From Streptomyces sp. CBMA152 (GTDB lineage: Bacteria; Actinomycetota; Actinomycetes; Streptomycetales; Streptomycetaceae), in the NCBI RefSeq assembly GCF_014596475.1, contig NZ_MECJ01000029.1, positions 1 to 64,000 of the forward strand: a DNA stretch of 64,000 nucleotides. The letters are read 5' to 3'. Below are positions 31,113 through 39,847 of the stretch, piece after piece. The translations under genes and the position numbers were made by a program. Below the pieces are notes generated by a model, which searched no databases, was not told where the DNA came from, and was given only the letters and a program-made list of their open reading frames with translations. The number at the start of each line of letters is the position of its first letter. Position 1 is the stretch's first letter.

Positions 31113-32009
31113 TCAGCGCAGCTGCGCCAGCCCCTCCAGGGCGATCTGCTCGAACACCTGCCGGTCGGCGGCGAAGTCCGAGTCCGGGATCGGCGCGTGC
31201 AGGACGATCTCCGTGATGCCGAGCTCGAAGTGCCGGCCCGCGAAGTCCACGAAGGAGTCGAGCGACTCCAGGACCCGGCCGGGCTCCGGAGTGAAGCCGG
31301 TGAGCAGGATCTTGTCCAGCTCGTCCACGTCGCGGCCGATGTCGTCGCAGGCCTCGCCGAGCTTCTTGATCTGACCGCGGATGGCCTCGACCGACTGCTC
31401 GGGCGTGCCCGACTCGAAGAGCTTGGGGTCGCCCGTCGTCACCCACGCCTGGCCGTGCCGCGCCGCCAGCTTCAGCCCGCGCGGACCGGTCGCCGCCACC
31501 GCGAACGGCAGCCGGGGCCGCTGCACACAGCCCGGGATGTTGCGCGCCTCGACAGCCGAGTACAGCGCGCCCTCGTGCGTCACCGCGTCCTCGGTCAGCA
31601 GCCGGTCGAGGAGCGGCACGAACTCGGCGAAGCGGTCGGCCCGCTCGCGCGGAGTCCACGCCTCCTGCCCGAGCGCGGTGGCGTCGAAGCCGTTGCCGCC
31701 CGCGCCGATGCCGAGCGTGATCCGGCCGTTCGACACGTCGTCGAGGGTGATCAGGTCCTTGGCGAGGGTCACGGGGTGCCGGAAGTTCGGCGAGGTGACC
31801 AGCGTGCCGAGCCGCATCCGGGAGGTCGCAGCGGCAGCGGCGGTCAGCGTCGGCACCGCGCCGAACCACGGCCCGTCGCGGAACGTCCGCCAGGACAGGT
31901 GGTCGTAGGTGTACGCGGTGTGGAAGCCCAGCTCCTCGGCTCGCAGCCACTCGTCGCGACCGCCGTCGTGCCAGCGGCGTACCGGAAGAATCACAGTGCT
32001 CAGACGCAT
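31113..32009 (-). CDS. LLM-class F420-dependent oxidoreductase
   Basis: A 298-residue luciferase-like TIM-barrel flavin/F420 oxidoreductase. Typical elements are AEELGFHTAYTYDHLSW, RMRLGTLVTSPNFRHPVTLAKD, LDDVSNGRITLGIGAGGNG and AATGPRGLKLAARHGQAWVT. The Thr/Ser-Pro-Phe-Arg-His region resembles F420-binding members more than FMN-binding ones. The substrate is unknown. The ATG at 32009 is preferred to an ATG ten codons upstream because TAGTGT lies seven bases before it on the minus strand (32017-32022), a leaderless arrangement. Confidence 0.9.
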   Translation of the reverse strand: MRLSTVILPVRRWHDGGRDEWLRAEELGFHTAYTYDHLSWRTFRDGPWFGAVPTLTAAAAATSRMRLGTLVTSPNFRHPVTLAKDLITLDDVSNGRITLGIGAGGNGFDATALGQEAWTPRERADRFAEFVPLLDRLLTEDAVTHEGALYSAVEARNIPGCVQRPRLPFAVAATGPRGLKLAARHGQAWVTTGDPKLFESGTPEQSVEAIRGQIKKLGEACDDIGRDVDELDKILLTGFTPEPGRVLESLDSFVDFAGRHFELGITEIVLHAPIPDSDFAADRQVFEQIALEGLAQLR

Positions 32010-32016
32010 ACGTACG

Positions 32017-32022
32017 ACACTA
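32017..32022 (-). promoter_or_regulatory. Probable leaderless promoter (-10) of the LLM oxidoreductase gene
   Basis: TAGTGT on the minus strand is followed by CGTACGT and the ATG at 32009. No ribosome binding site is present, which supports initiation at the first base of the codon. Confidence 0.5.
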
Positions 32023-32284
32023 ACGTCTCGCTCTGACACTCATGGAGCCGTCACGAGGCTCACGAGGCTCCGAGGCCGCTGACGGGCGGGGTCGGTGCGT
32101 AGAGCCCCGTGAGCGCGGACAGGACCGCGAGGTCGAGCCCGAACGCACCCGGCATCGGCGGCGCCGGGCCCGAGCGCCCACCCGTACGCCTCATGCGCCC
32201 CCTGCGCCTCACCCGACCCGGCGCGTGCTCTCAGATGTGCGCTCAGTCGCACGCCCGTGCGCTGGTGTACGGGACAATGAATTC

Positions 32285-33154
32285 GTGACCTCAGCTACCG
32301 AGCCTGCCCCTGCCGAGCGCCCCGCCCCCGCCGTCCCCCGCCTCATCGCGACCGATCTCGACGGCACCCTGCTGCGCGACGACAAGACCGTCTCGGACCG
32401 TACGATCGCCGCGCTCGCGGCCGCCGAGAAGGCGGGTATCGAGGTCTTCTTCGTCACCGGCCGGCCCGCCCGATGGATGGACGTCGTCAGTGCGCATGTG
32501 CACGGCCACGGCCTGGCCATCTGCGGCAACGGCGCGGCCGTCGTCGATCTGCACGGCGGGCCCGGCGAGCACCGGTTCGTCAAGGTCCGCCCGCTGGAGC
32601 GCGCCGCCGCCCGGGAGGTCGTCGAGATTCTCCGCGCCGCCGCCCCTGGGACCTCCTTCGCCATCGAGCAGACCGGCGGAATACACCATGAGCCCGCCTA
32701 TCCGCCGATGTTCATGGCCGACGCCACCAGCATCGGGCCCGCCGAGAAGCTGCTGGCCGAGGACGCCTACGCCGCCGACGACCTCATCCTCAAGGTCCTC
32801 GCCAACCACCCCGAGCTGGCGCCCGACGACTTCCTCACCCTCGCCCGTACGGCCGTGGGCCCCCGCGCCGAGATCACCCGGTCCAGCCCGACCGCGCTCC
32901 TGGAGATCAGCGGCCCGGGCGTCTCCAAGGCGTCCACGCTCGAACTGTGCTGTGTGGAGCGCGGCATCACCCCCGCCGAGGTCGTCGCCTTCGGCGACAT
33001 GCCCAACGACGTCGAGATGCTGACCTGGGCGGGTACGTCGTACGCCATGGGCAACGCCCACCCGGACGTGCTCGCCGCCGCCTCCGGCCACACCGTCGCC
33101 AACAACGACGACGGCGTGGCGGTCGTCATCGAGCGGATCCTCGACTCGCTCTGA
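32285..33154 (+). CDS. Cof-type HAD phosphatase (second copy)
   Basis: A 289-residue HAD hydrolase with motif I IATDLDGTLLRDDKTVS, motif II FVTGRPARW, motif III Lys in SGPGVSKASTLEL and motif IV AFGDMPNDVEMLTWAG. It parallels the HAD gene behind serS (18363-19181) and differs mainly in the cap, so the two may share a cofactor-phosphate or sugar-phosphate role. The GTG at 32285 is preceded by GACAAT at six bases, suggesting a leaderless message. It converges on the M23 peptidase gene with a 22-base gap. Confidence 0.9.
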   Translation: MTSATEPAPAERPAPAVPRLIATDLDGTLLRDDKTVSDRTIAALAAAEKAGIEVFFVTGRPARWMDVVSAHVHGHGLAICGNGAAVVDLHGGPGEHRFVKVRPLERAAAREVVEILRAAAPGTSFAIEQTGGIHHEPAYPPMFMADATSIGPAEKLLAEDAYAADDLILKVLANHPELAPDDFLTLARTAVGPRAEITRSSPTALLEISGPGVSKASTLELCCVERGITPAEVVAFGDMPNDVEMLTWAGTSYAMGNAHPDVLAAASGHTVANNDDGVAVVIERILDSL

Positions 33155-33176
33155 GCCACCCCTGGCCCACATAGCT

Positions 33177-34283
33177 TCACGACCCGTCCGGCTCCCCCTC
33201 GACCGGAGTGCTCCGCAGCGTCACCCCGCGCTCACTCAGCCACGGGACAGGATCGACCGCCGACCCCATCTCGGGGGTGAGCCGGATCTCGAAGTGGAGG
33301 TGCGGCCCGGTCGAGTTGCCGGTGGTACCGGCCTGGCCGATGCACTGGCCGGTGCTCACACGGTCGCCCTGGTCCACGGTCACCGCCGCCAGATGCGCGT
33401 ACTGGGAGTAGTAGCCGCCGGGGTGGGCGATGATCACCTCGATCCCGAAGCCGCCGCCACAGGAGACCGAGACGACCCGGCCCGCGCCGACCGCCCGCAC
33501 CGGCGTCCCGATGTCCACCGCGAAGTCCTGGCCCGTGTGGCGCTGCGCCCAGTGGTCGCCCGCGCTGTCGAATCCCGCCGAGAGCTGGTACGTCTCAACA
33601 GGAGCCACCCATGCGCCAGTCGGACGGGATTCCGGCGGATCCTCAAGGCGTACCGCACCACGGCACTGTCCTGCCACGACGCTCCGGTCGGCCTCGCCCT
33701 GGAGCTCCCAGCGCGCCTCCTCCAGACGGGCGGCGACCGACCTCTTGATGCGTTCGAGCTGGTCCCTGCGATCCGCCAGGTCGCGCCAGGCGGCCTGCGC
33801 CCGCCTCTCCGCCGAGGTGAGGCGGCTCTCCGCCCGCCGCGCCTTCCCGTACAGCCGCGTCACGGCCATTTCGGCCTGCCAGGCCAGCCGCTGACCGCGC
33901 ATCAGCTCCTCCGGATCGTCGGCGAGCAGCAGCTGCGCGGTGTACGCGATGCTGCCGCCGGTGCGGTACTGGGCCCGAGCCACCCGTCCCATGTCGGCGT
34001 GCAGCCGGTCCAGATCGTGGCGCCGGTCCGCGAGGAGCCGGTCGAAGTGTTCCGCCTTCATCCGCTGCGCCTCGGCCGCACGTCTGCCCTGTTCGTACGC
34101 GGTGGTCGCCTTGGCGGCATCCATGTACAGCCGCGCGACGGCCACGCTCGTACTGGGCACATCCGGGGCAGCGCTCGTACTCGGCACATCGGGTCCGTCG
34201 TCGGCCGTGGCGGCGGGGGCGAGCGGGCCGCCGAGGACACACAGGACCAGCGCGAGGGCCCTGCACCGGTGTCCGAGACGCAT
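33177..34283 (-). CDS. Secreted M23-family (LytM-like) cell-wall peptidase with coiled-coil domain
   Basis: A 368-residue exported protein. The signal peptide MRLGHRCRALALVLCVLG-GPLAPAATA precedes a long coiled coil (about residues 50-190, Arg/Glu/Ala rich) as in EnvC or NlpD-like proteins. The C-terminal LytM domain has the zinc motifs HTGQDFAVD (HxxxD) and GPHLHFEI (HxH) intact, so it should cleave peptidoglycan cross-bridges. The ATG at 34283 is chosen for the signal peptide; an in-frame ATG at 34310 directly abuts a parS site but adds an acidic head (MSRPRDDPD). It may act in hyphal growth or division. Confidence 0.87.
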   Translation of the reverse strand: MRLGHRCRALALVLCVLGGPLAPAATADDGPDVPSTSAAPDVPSTSVAVARLYMDAAKATTAYEQGRRAAEAQRMKAEHFDRLLADRRHDLDRLHADMGRVARAQYRTGGSIAYTAQLLLADDPEELMRGQRLAWQAEMAVTRLYGKARRAESRLTSAERRAQAAWRDLADRRDQLERIKRSVAARLEEARWELQGEADRSVVAGQCRGAVRLEDPPESRPTGAWVAPVETYQLSAGFDSAGDHWAQRHTGQDFAVDIGTPVRAVGAGRVVSVSCGGGFGIEVIIAHPGGYYSQYAHLAAVTVDQGDRVSTGQCIGQAGTTGNSTGPHLHFEIRLTPEMGSAVDPVPWLSERGVTLRSTPVEGEPDGS

Positions 34284-34310
34284 GTCCGGATCGTCGCGCG
34301 GCCGGGACAT

Positions 34311-34324
34311 GTTTCACGTGAAAC
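34311..34324. other. parS: parS site (ParB binding)
   Basis: GTTTCACGTGAAAC, a perfect consensus, lies in the gap between the M23 peptidase gene and the sensor kinase gene and touches the upstream alternative ATG of the peptidase. Confidence 0.95.
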
Positions 34325-34426
34325 ACACCTCTCGACCCAGGTGCCGCCCCCAAGTGGCGTACAAACACCGGGCTTACGGCGAGGTCGCAGCCCGCACCGA
34401 AGCCGGCCGGATCCGCCGGACAGGCC

Positions 34427-36157
34427 CTAGAGCGGGGCCTCCCACACCACCGTCGTGCCCCGGCCGTCCTCCCCGGTGCCGGGTCCGTAGGTGCTCGATC
34501 CGCCCAGTGCCTCAGCGCGCCGCCCGAGGTTGCGCAGTCCGCTGCGGCGGCCGCCCTCCGGGATGCCGACGCCGTCGTCGGCGACCGTCAGACGTACGCC
34601 CGCAGTGCCGTCCGGCAGCTCGGCGGTGGCGTCCACGACGACCTCGATACGGGAGGCATCGGCGTGCCGGAACGCGTTGGACAGTGCCTCGCGCAGGGCC
34701 GCGATGAGGTTCTTGCCGGTGAGCTCGCCCACCAGGGCGTCGACCGGCCCGACGAACCGGTGCGCGGGCTTGAAGCCGAGCGGCACGGCCGCCATGTTGA
34801 TCTCCCGCAGCACCCGGGTGCGCAGACCGGACGGCGCCTCGGCGGGTCCCTGCTGGAGCGCGAAGATCGCCGTGCGGATCTCCTGGATGGTGACGTCCAG
34901 TTCGTCGACGGCCTTGCCGACGCCGACCTGCACCTCGGGCACGACCGACTTGCGCTGGGCTCCCTCCAGCATCATCCCGGTGGCGAACAGCCGCTGGATG
35001 ACGAGGTCATGGAGGTCCCGCGCGATTCGGTCGCGGTCCTCGTAGACCGCGAGCCGCTCCCGGTCGCGCTGCGCCTCCGCCATCATCAGCGCGAGCGCCG
35101 CCTGCGAGGCGAACTGGGTGGCCAGCGTCCGCTCGGCCTCGGTGAACGGGCGGCCGCCACGCGCGCGGGGCGTGGCCAGCGCGCCCAGCACCCGGCCTCC
35201 GCTGTGCAGCGGCAGCATCATGCTCGGCCCGTACCGCTGGGCCAGTTTGGTGATCATCCGGGGGTCGGTGGCCGCGTCGTCCACGAAGACCGCCTCGCCG
35301 TCGAGCAGCGTCGCCACGACCGGGCTCTCCGGGGGGATCACCACGCCCAGCGACGCGCCGGGGTCGTCCGAGGAGACCGCGACGATCTCCAGACCACCCT
35401 CCTCGGCGGGCAGCAGGACGATCCCGGCGGCCGAGTCGGCGAGGTGACGGGCCTGCTCGGCGACGACCTCCAGGGCGTCGTCCGCGTCCCCGCCGGAGAG
35501 CAGAGCGGTGGTGACGGCGACCGAGCCGTCGATCCACCGCTCGCGCTGGCGCGCCGCCTCGTACAGCCGGGCGTTGCCGATCGCGATCCCCGCCTCCGTG
35601 GCGAGCACCCGCACCATGTGCAGGTCGTAGTCGTTGAATTCGGCGCCGTTGCGCTTCTCTGTCAGATAGAGGTTGCCGAAGATCTCGCCCTGCACCCGGA
35701 TGGGGACGCCCAGGAAGGTCCGCATCGGCGGATGGTTCGGGGGGAAGCCCGCCGAGCGCGGATCGGCGGAGATCTCGGCGAGCCGCAGCGGCTCGGGGTG
35801 GTGGATCAGCCAGCCGAGCAGCCCCCGGTGACCGTCGGGGCGGCGGCCGATCGCGGCGTCGTCCTCGGGCGCAATGCCGTACGTCACGAAGTCCGACAGG
35901 CCCTGCCGCGTCTCGTCGACGACTCCGATGGCGGCGTACCGGGCGTCCGCCAGCTCGGCGGCCGTCCCGCAGATCCGGTCGAGCGTGGGGTGCAGTTCCA
36001 GGCCGGTGCCGACGGAACGCATCGCCTCCAGAAGCTGCGGCACGCGCGCGGTGAGCTCGGTGGACAGGCCCTGCAGACTTCGGGTGGCCCGGGTCGCCGC
36101 TTCGAGCGCGTCATGGTCCTCGATGTCCTGGGGGTCCTTCGGATCCGGCACTGACAT
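34427..36157 (-). CDS. DevS/DosS-like sensor histidine kinase with two GAF domains
   Basis: A 576-residue soluble kinase. Two GAF domains cover residues about 40-190 and 205-355 (LGVPIRVQGEIFGNLYLTEK and MMLPLHSGGRVLGALATPRA are their conserved strands). HisKA_3 follows with the phosphoacceptor His in RIARDLHDLVIQRLFATGMM near residue 382, then a GHKL ATPase with SNAFRHADASRIEV and ADDGVGIPEGG. The layout is that of DevS/DosS, which sense oxygen, NO or redox through haem in GAF1; haem binding here is unproven. No response regulator is adjacent, but the cytochrome bd genes follow upstream, suggesting a redox role. TAGGCT seven bases before the ATG indicates a leaderless start. Confidence 0.9.
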   Translation of the reverse strand: MSVPDPKDPQDIEDHDALEAATRATRSLQGLSTELTARVPQLLEAMRSVGTGLELHPTLDRICGTAAELADARYAAIGVVDETRQGLSDFVTYGIAPEDDAAIGRRPDGHRGLLGWLIHHPEPLRLAEISADPRSAGFPPNHPPMRTFLGVPIRVQGEIFGNLYLTEKRNGAEFNDYDLHMVRVLATEAGIAIGNARLYEAARQRERWIDGSVAVTTALLSGGDADDALEVVAEQARHLADSAAGIVLLPAEEGGLEIVAVSSDDPGASLGVVIPPESPVVATLLDGEAVFVDDAATDPRMITKLAQRYGPSMMLPLHSGGRVLGALATPRARGGRPFTEAERTLATQFASQAALALMMAEAQRDRERLAVYEDRDRIARDLHDLVIQRLFATGMMLEGAQRKSVVPEVQVGVGKAVDELDVTIQEIRTAIFALQQGPAEAPSGLRTRVLREINMAAVPLGFKPAHRFVGPVDALVGELTGKNLIAALREALSNAFRHADASRIEVVVDATAELPDGTAGVRLTVADDGVGIPEGGRRSGLRNLGRRAEALGGSSTYGPGTGEDGRGTTVVWEAPL

Positions 36158-36164
36158 GCCCTTG

Positions 36165-36170
36165 AGCCTA
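36165..36170 (-). promoter_or_regulatory. Probable leaderless promoter (-10) of the GAF sensor kinase gene
   Basis: TAGGCT on the minus strand is followed by CAAGGGC and the ATG at 36157, a seven-base spacing. Confidence 0.45.
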
Positions 36171-36268
36171 GTAAGTCCCATTTGGCGGGGAAAGTCGGGC
36201 CACGCGGCGGCCGCGTCGAGCGGAGGGCTCGTCACCCGAAATCCCATGCCCGTACGGGGAGAGGGCGC

Positions 36269-39200
36269 TCAGGACGTCCTGGCCTCCTGGAGGAGGTCGC
36301 TGTCGCGTTCCCGCTCCAGCATCCGTCGCAGCTCCCCGTCGACCAGCGCGAGCTCGTCGTACGCCCCGCGCTGCACGATCCGGCCCTCGTCGAGCACGAC
36401 GACCTCGTCGACCGCGTCCAGGCCGCGCAGGCGGTGGGTGATCAGCACGGTCGTCCGGCCTTCAGTGGCCCGCAGCAGGTCCGCGCTGAGCGCGTCCGCC
36501 GTCGCCAGGTCCAGATGCTCGGCGGGTTCGTCCAGGACGAGCACGGGGAAGTCGGCGAGCAGCACGCGGGCCAGCGCGAGCCGCTGGCGCTGGCCACCGG
36601 AGAGCCGGGCGCCGTGCTCGCCGACGAGCGTGTCGAGACCGTCCGGCAGGCCGTCCACCCAGTCGAGCAGCCGGGCCGCCGCCAGCGCGTCCCGCATCTC
36701 CTCCTCCCCGGCCCCGGTACGGGCGAGCCGCAGGTTCTCCCGTACTGAACTGTCGAAGATGTGGGCGTCCTGGGCGCACAACCCGACGACACGGCGCACG
36801 TCGTCGCCCGCCAGCGTCGTCGCGTCCGTGCCGCCGATCCGGTAGGAGCCCTCCCGCGCGTCCAGGAAGCGCAGCAGCACCTGGGCGAGGGTGGTCTTGC
36901 CGGAGCCGGACGGCCCGACGACGGCGACGCGCTTGCCCGGGGTGAGCGTCAGCGCGAAGTCGCTCAGCGCGTCCCGGTTCTGCCCTTCGTACCGGGCGCT
37001 CAGCCCGCGCACCTCCAGCGGGAACGGCGACGTCGGCGCGGCGGCCGGCGCCTCCGGTTCTCGTACGGGTACGGGAGCGTCGAGCACTTCGTAGACACGT
37101 TCAGCGCTCCGCCGCACGCGCTGGCGTGCCTGTACGGCGAGGGGCAGGCCGCTGACGGCCTCGAACGCGGCGAGCGGCACCAGCACCACGACGGCCAGCC
37201 GCACCCCGTCCAGTCGTCCCGCACCGACCGCCTGCACCCCGACCAGGGCGGCGCATGCCACCGTCAGTCCGCAGACCAGCGCGGACAGCCCGCTGCCGAG
37301 CGCGGTGGCGGCGGCGCCGCGCGATGCGATCCGGGTCAGTGCCGAGTCGGCGTCCTTGACCTCCCGGGTGCGGCGGCCGAGCGCGCCCGCCACCGCCAAC
37401 TCGCCTGTTCCGGTGAGCAGATCGGCCACCCGGGTGGCCAGCAGGCCGCGTGCGGGCGCCAGTTGACGCTCGGCCCGGCGTGCGCACGCACCGCTGACCA
37501 TCGGCACCGCGACCCCGGCGACCAGCAGCCCAGCCGCCAGCACAGCCCCCGCCTCCGGCAGCAGCCAGGCGGTGAACCCCGAGGCGGCCACCGACACGAC
37601 GACCGCCACGGCGGCGGGCAGCGCCCAGCGAAGCCAGTAGTCCTGCAACTCGTCCACGTCCGCGACCAGTCGGGACAGCAGATCGCCGCGCCGAGTGGTG
37701 CGCAGTCCGGCCGGGGCGATCCGCTCCAGCCTGCGGTAGACCGCGACCCGCACCTCGGCGAGCATCCGCAGCACCGCGTCGTGGGACACCAGCCGCTCGG
37801 CATACCGGAAGACGGCCCGCCCGATGCCGAACGCCCTCGTCGCCGTCACGGCCACCATCAGATAGAGCACTGGCGGCTGTTCGGAGGCCCGTGAGATGAG
37901 CCACCCGGACACGGCCATCAGTCCCACGGCCGACCCGAGCGCCAAGGCCCCCAGCAGCAGCGCGAGGGCGAGGCGCCCGCGCAGACCGCGTGCGGCTTCG
38001 CGCACTCGGGCGAGCACGTCCCGGGAGGCGCCTTCCCCGCTCGGGTCCGGCAGCGGACCGTCGCCCGATGCCGTCGGGGCTGCCACAGCGGCCCGCTCCC
38101 CGGCCGGACTCGGCGCCGCAGCCCGCGCCGTCGCACCCTCAGTAACCTCCGCAGGCCGCAGCTCCACCACCCGGTCCGCGACCGCGAGCAGCGCAGGACG
38201 ATGCACCACGAGCAGTACCGTGCGGCCCGCCGACAGCCTCCGTACCGCCTCGACGATGCCCGCCTCGGTCTCGCCGTCCAGCGCCGCCGTCGGCTCGTCG
38301 AGCAGCAGGACCGGTCGGTCCGCGAGGAACGCCCTTGCCAGCGCGAGCCGTTGGCGCTGTCCGGCCGACAGCCCCGCGCCGCCCTCCCCGAGCTCCGTCT
38401 CGGCTCCGTCGGGCAGCGCGGTGACGAACTCCAGCGCCCCGGCCTCCCGCAGGGCCTCGCGGACCGCCGCGTCGTCCGCGTCGGGCCGTGCAAGGCGTAC
38501 GTTCTCCGCGATGGTCCCCGCGACCAGATGCGGCCGCTGGGGGACCCAGGCCACCCGCTCCCGCCATCGCTCCAGCGACAGCGCGGCGAGATCGGCACCG
38601 GAGATCCGCACCCGGCCCTCGTCCGGTGCCACGAACCCCAGCACCGCACCGAGCAGCGTCGACTTCCCGACCCCGCTCGGCCCGGTCAGCGCGACCGTCT
38701 CGCCCGGCTCCACCACCAGCGTGGCGGCGTCCAACGACGGCTGCGTACGGCCTGGATGACGAACCGTCACCCCGTCGACCTCGATCCGGACGGGACCGGC
38801 CGGCACCTCTCCCGTACCGCCCTCGGGCAGCGGGGTCTCCAGCACCCCGAAGATCTCCTCGGCGGCCGCAAGACCCTCCGCGGCCGCGTGGTACTGCGCC
38901 CCGACCTGCCGCAGCGGCAGATACGCCTCGGGGGCGAGGACCAGGATCACCAGGCCCGTGTAGAGGTCGAGATCCCCGTGGACCAGCCGCATGCCGATGC
39001 CGACGGCGACCAGGGCCACCGACAGGGTCGCAAGGAGCTCAAGCGCGAAGGACGACAGGAACGCGATCCGCAGGGTCTTCAGCGTGGCCCGGCGGTACTG
39101 CGAGGTGATCGTCCGGATCGACTCGGCCTGTGCCTTGGCCCGGCCGAACACCTTCAGCGTCGGCAGCCCGGCGACCACATCCAGGAAGTGCCCCGACAAC

Positions 39201-39784
39201 CGGGACAGCAGCCGCCACTGGCGATCCGTCTGCGCCTGGGTCGCCCAGCCGATGAGGGCCATGAACAGGGGGATCAGCGGGAGAGTGACCACGATGGTCG
39301 CGGCCGACACCCAGTCCTCGGTGACGATCCTCGCCAGCACCGCCACGGGCACCACGACCGCTAGGCCCAACTGCGGCAGATAGCGGGCGAAGTAGTCGTC
39401 GAGCGCGTCCACTCCCCGCGTGGCCAGCGCGACCAGCGAACCGGTCCGCTGCCCGCTCAGCCACTCCGGCCCCAGCTGGGCCGCCCGCTCAAGCAGTCGC
39501 CCGCGCAGCTCCGACTTGACCGCCGCGCTCGCCCGGTGCGCGGCGAGTTCGGTCAGCCAGGACACCAGCCCCCGTCCGACCGCGACCCCCGCGAGCAGCA
39601 GCAGGGGAGTCCGCAGCCCGGCCGCGTCGAGGTCGTGCTGGAACGCCCCCACCACCACTTCGGCGATGAGCATCGCCTGGGCGACGACAAGGCCGGCCCC
39701 GACCAGGCCGAGGCCGACGACGGCCGCGAGGAAGAGCCGGGTGGCACGGGCGTATCGGAGCAGTCGCGGGTCGATCGGTTTCAC
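36269..39784 (-). CDS. cydDC: CydDC: fused heterodimeric thiol ABC exporter for cytochrome bd assembly
   Basis: An 1171-residue fusion of CydD (about 1-560) and CydC (about 600-1171), each with six membrane segments and an ATPase. Walker A is GPSGVGKST near residue 368 and GPSGSGKTT near 956; signatures are LSAGQRQRLALARA and LSGGQRQRLALARV. In E. coli the two halves are separate; fusion is usual in Streptomyces. It exports cysteine/glutathione-type reductants needed for bd oxidase maturation. The GTG at 39784 is preferred: GAGGGG stands nine bases upstream and VKPIDPRLL fits homologues. This GTG is the centre of a parS palindrome. It follows cydB in the operon. Confidence 0.93.
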   Translation of the reverse strand: MKPIDPRLLRYARATRLFLAAVVGLGLVGAGLVVAQAMLIAEVVVGAFQHDLDAAGLRTPLLLLAGVAVGRGLVSWLTELAAHRASAAVKSELRGRLLERAAQLGPEWLSGQRTGSLVALATRGVDALDDYFARYLPQLGLAVVVPVAVLARIVTEDWVSAATIVVTLPLIPLFMALIGWATQAQTDRQWRLLSRLSGHFLDVVAGLPTLKVFGRAKAQAESIRTITSQYRRATLKTLRIAFLSSFALELLATLSVALVAVGIGMRLVHGDLDLYTGLVILVLAPEAYLPLRQVGAQYHAAAEGLAAAEEIFGVLETPLPEGGTGEVPAGPVRIEVDGVTVRHPGRTQPSLDAATLVVEPGETVALTGPSGVGKSTLLGAVLGFVAPDEGRVRISGADLAALSLERWRERVAWVPQRPHLVAGTIAENVRLARPDADDAAVREALREAGALEFVTALPDGAETELGEGGAGLSAGQRQRLALARAFLADRPVLLLDEPTAALDGETEAGIVEAVRRLSAGRTVLLVVHRPALLAVADRVVELRPAEVTEGATARAAAPSPAGERAAVAAPTASGDGPLPDPSGEGASRDVLARVREAARGLRGRLALALLLGALALGSAVGLMAVSGWLISRASEQPPVLYLMVAVTATRAFGIGRAVFRYAERLVSHDAVLRMLAEVRVAVYRRLERIAPAGLRTTRRGDLLSRLVADVDELQDYWLRWALPAAVAVVVSVAASGFTAWLLPEAGAVLAAGLLVAGVAVPMVSGACARRAERQLAPARGLLATRVADLLTGTGELAVAGALGRRTREVKDADSALTRIASRGAAATALGSGLSALVCGLTVACAALVGVQAVGAGRLDGVRLAVVVLVPLAAFEAVSGLPLAVQARQRVRRSAERVYEVLDAPVPVREPEAPAAAPTSPFPLEVRGLSARYEGQNRDALSDFALTLTPGKRVAVVGPSGSGKTTLAQVLLRFLDAREGSYRIGGTDATTLAGDDVRRVVGLCAQDAHIFDSSVRENLRLARTGAGEEEMRDALAAARLLDWVDGLPDGLDTLVGEHGARLSGGQRQRLALARVLLADFPVLVLDEPAEHLDLATADALSADLLRATEGRTTVLITHRLRGLDAVDEVVVLDEGRIVQRGAYDELALVDGELRRMLERERDSDLLQEARTS

Positions 39785-39791
39785 GTGAAAC
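39778..39791. other. parS: parS site overlapping the cydDC start codon
   Basis: GTTTCACGTGAAAC is a perfect parS. On the minus strand its central GTG (39782-39784) is the preferred cydDC start codon, and the site fills the space between ribosome binding site and second codon. Confidence 0.95.
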
Positions 39792-39816
39792 ATCCCCTCG
39801 AAGGGCCAGGGGGCAT

Positions 39817-39830
39817 GTTTCACGTGAAAC
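39817..39830. other. parS: parS site, second of a pair in the cydB-cydDC gap
   Basis: A second perfect GTTTCACGTGAAAC lies 39 bp (centre to centre) from the site at 39778, within the 63-bp gap between cydB and cydDC. Confidence 0.95.
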
Positions 39831-39847
39831 ATGCCCCCCTTTCAGAC

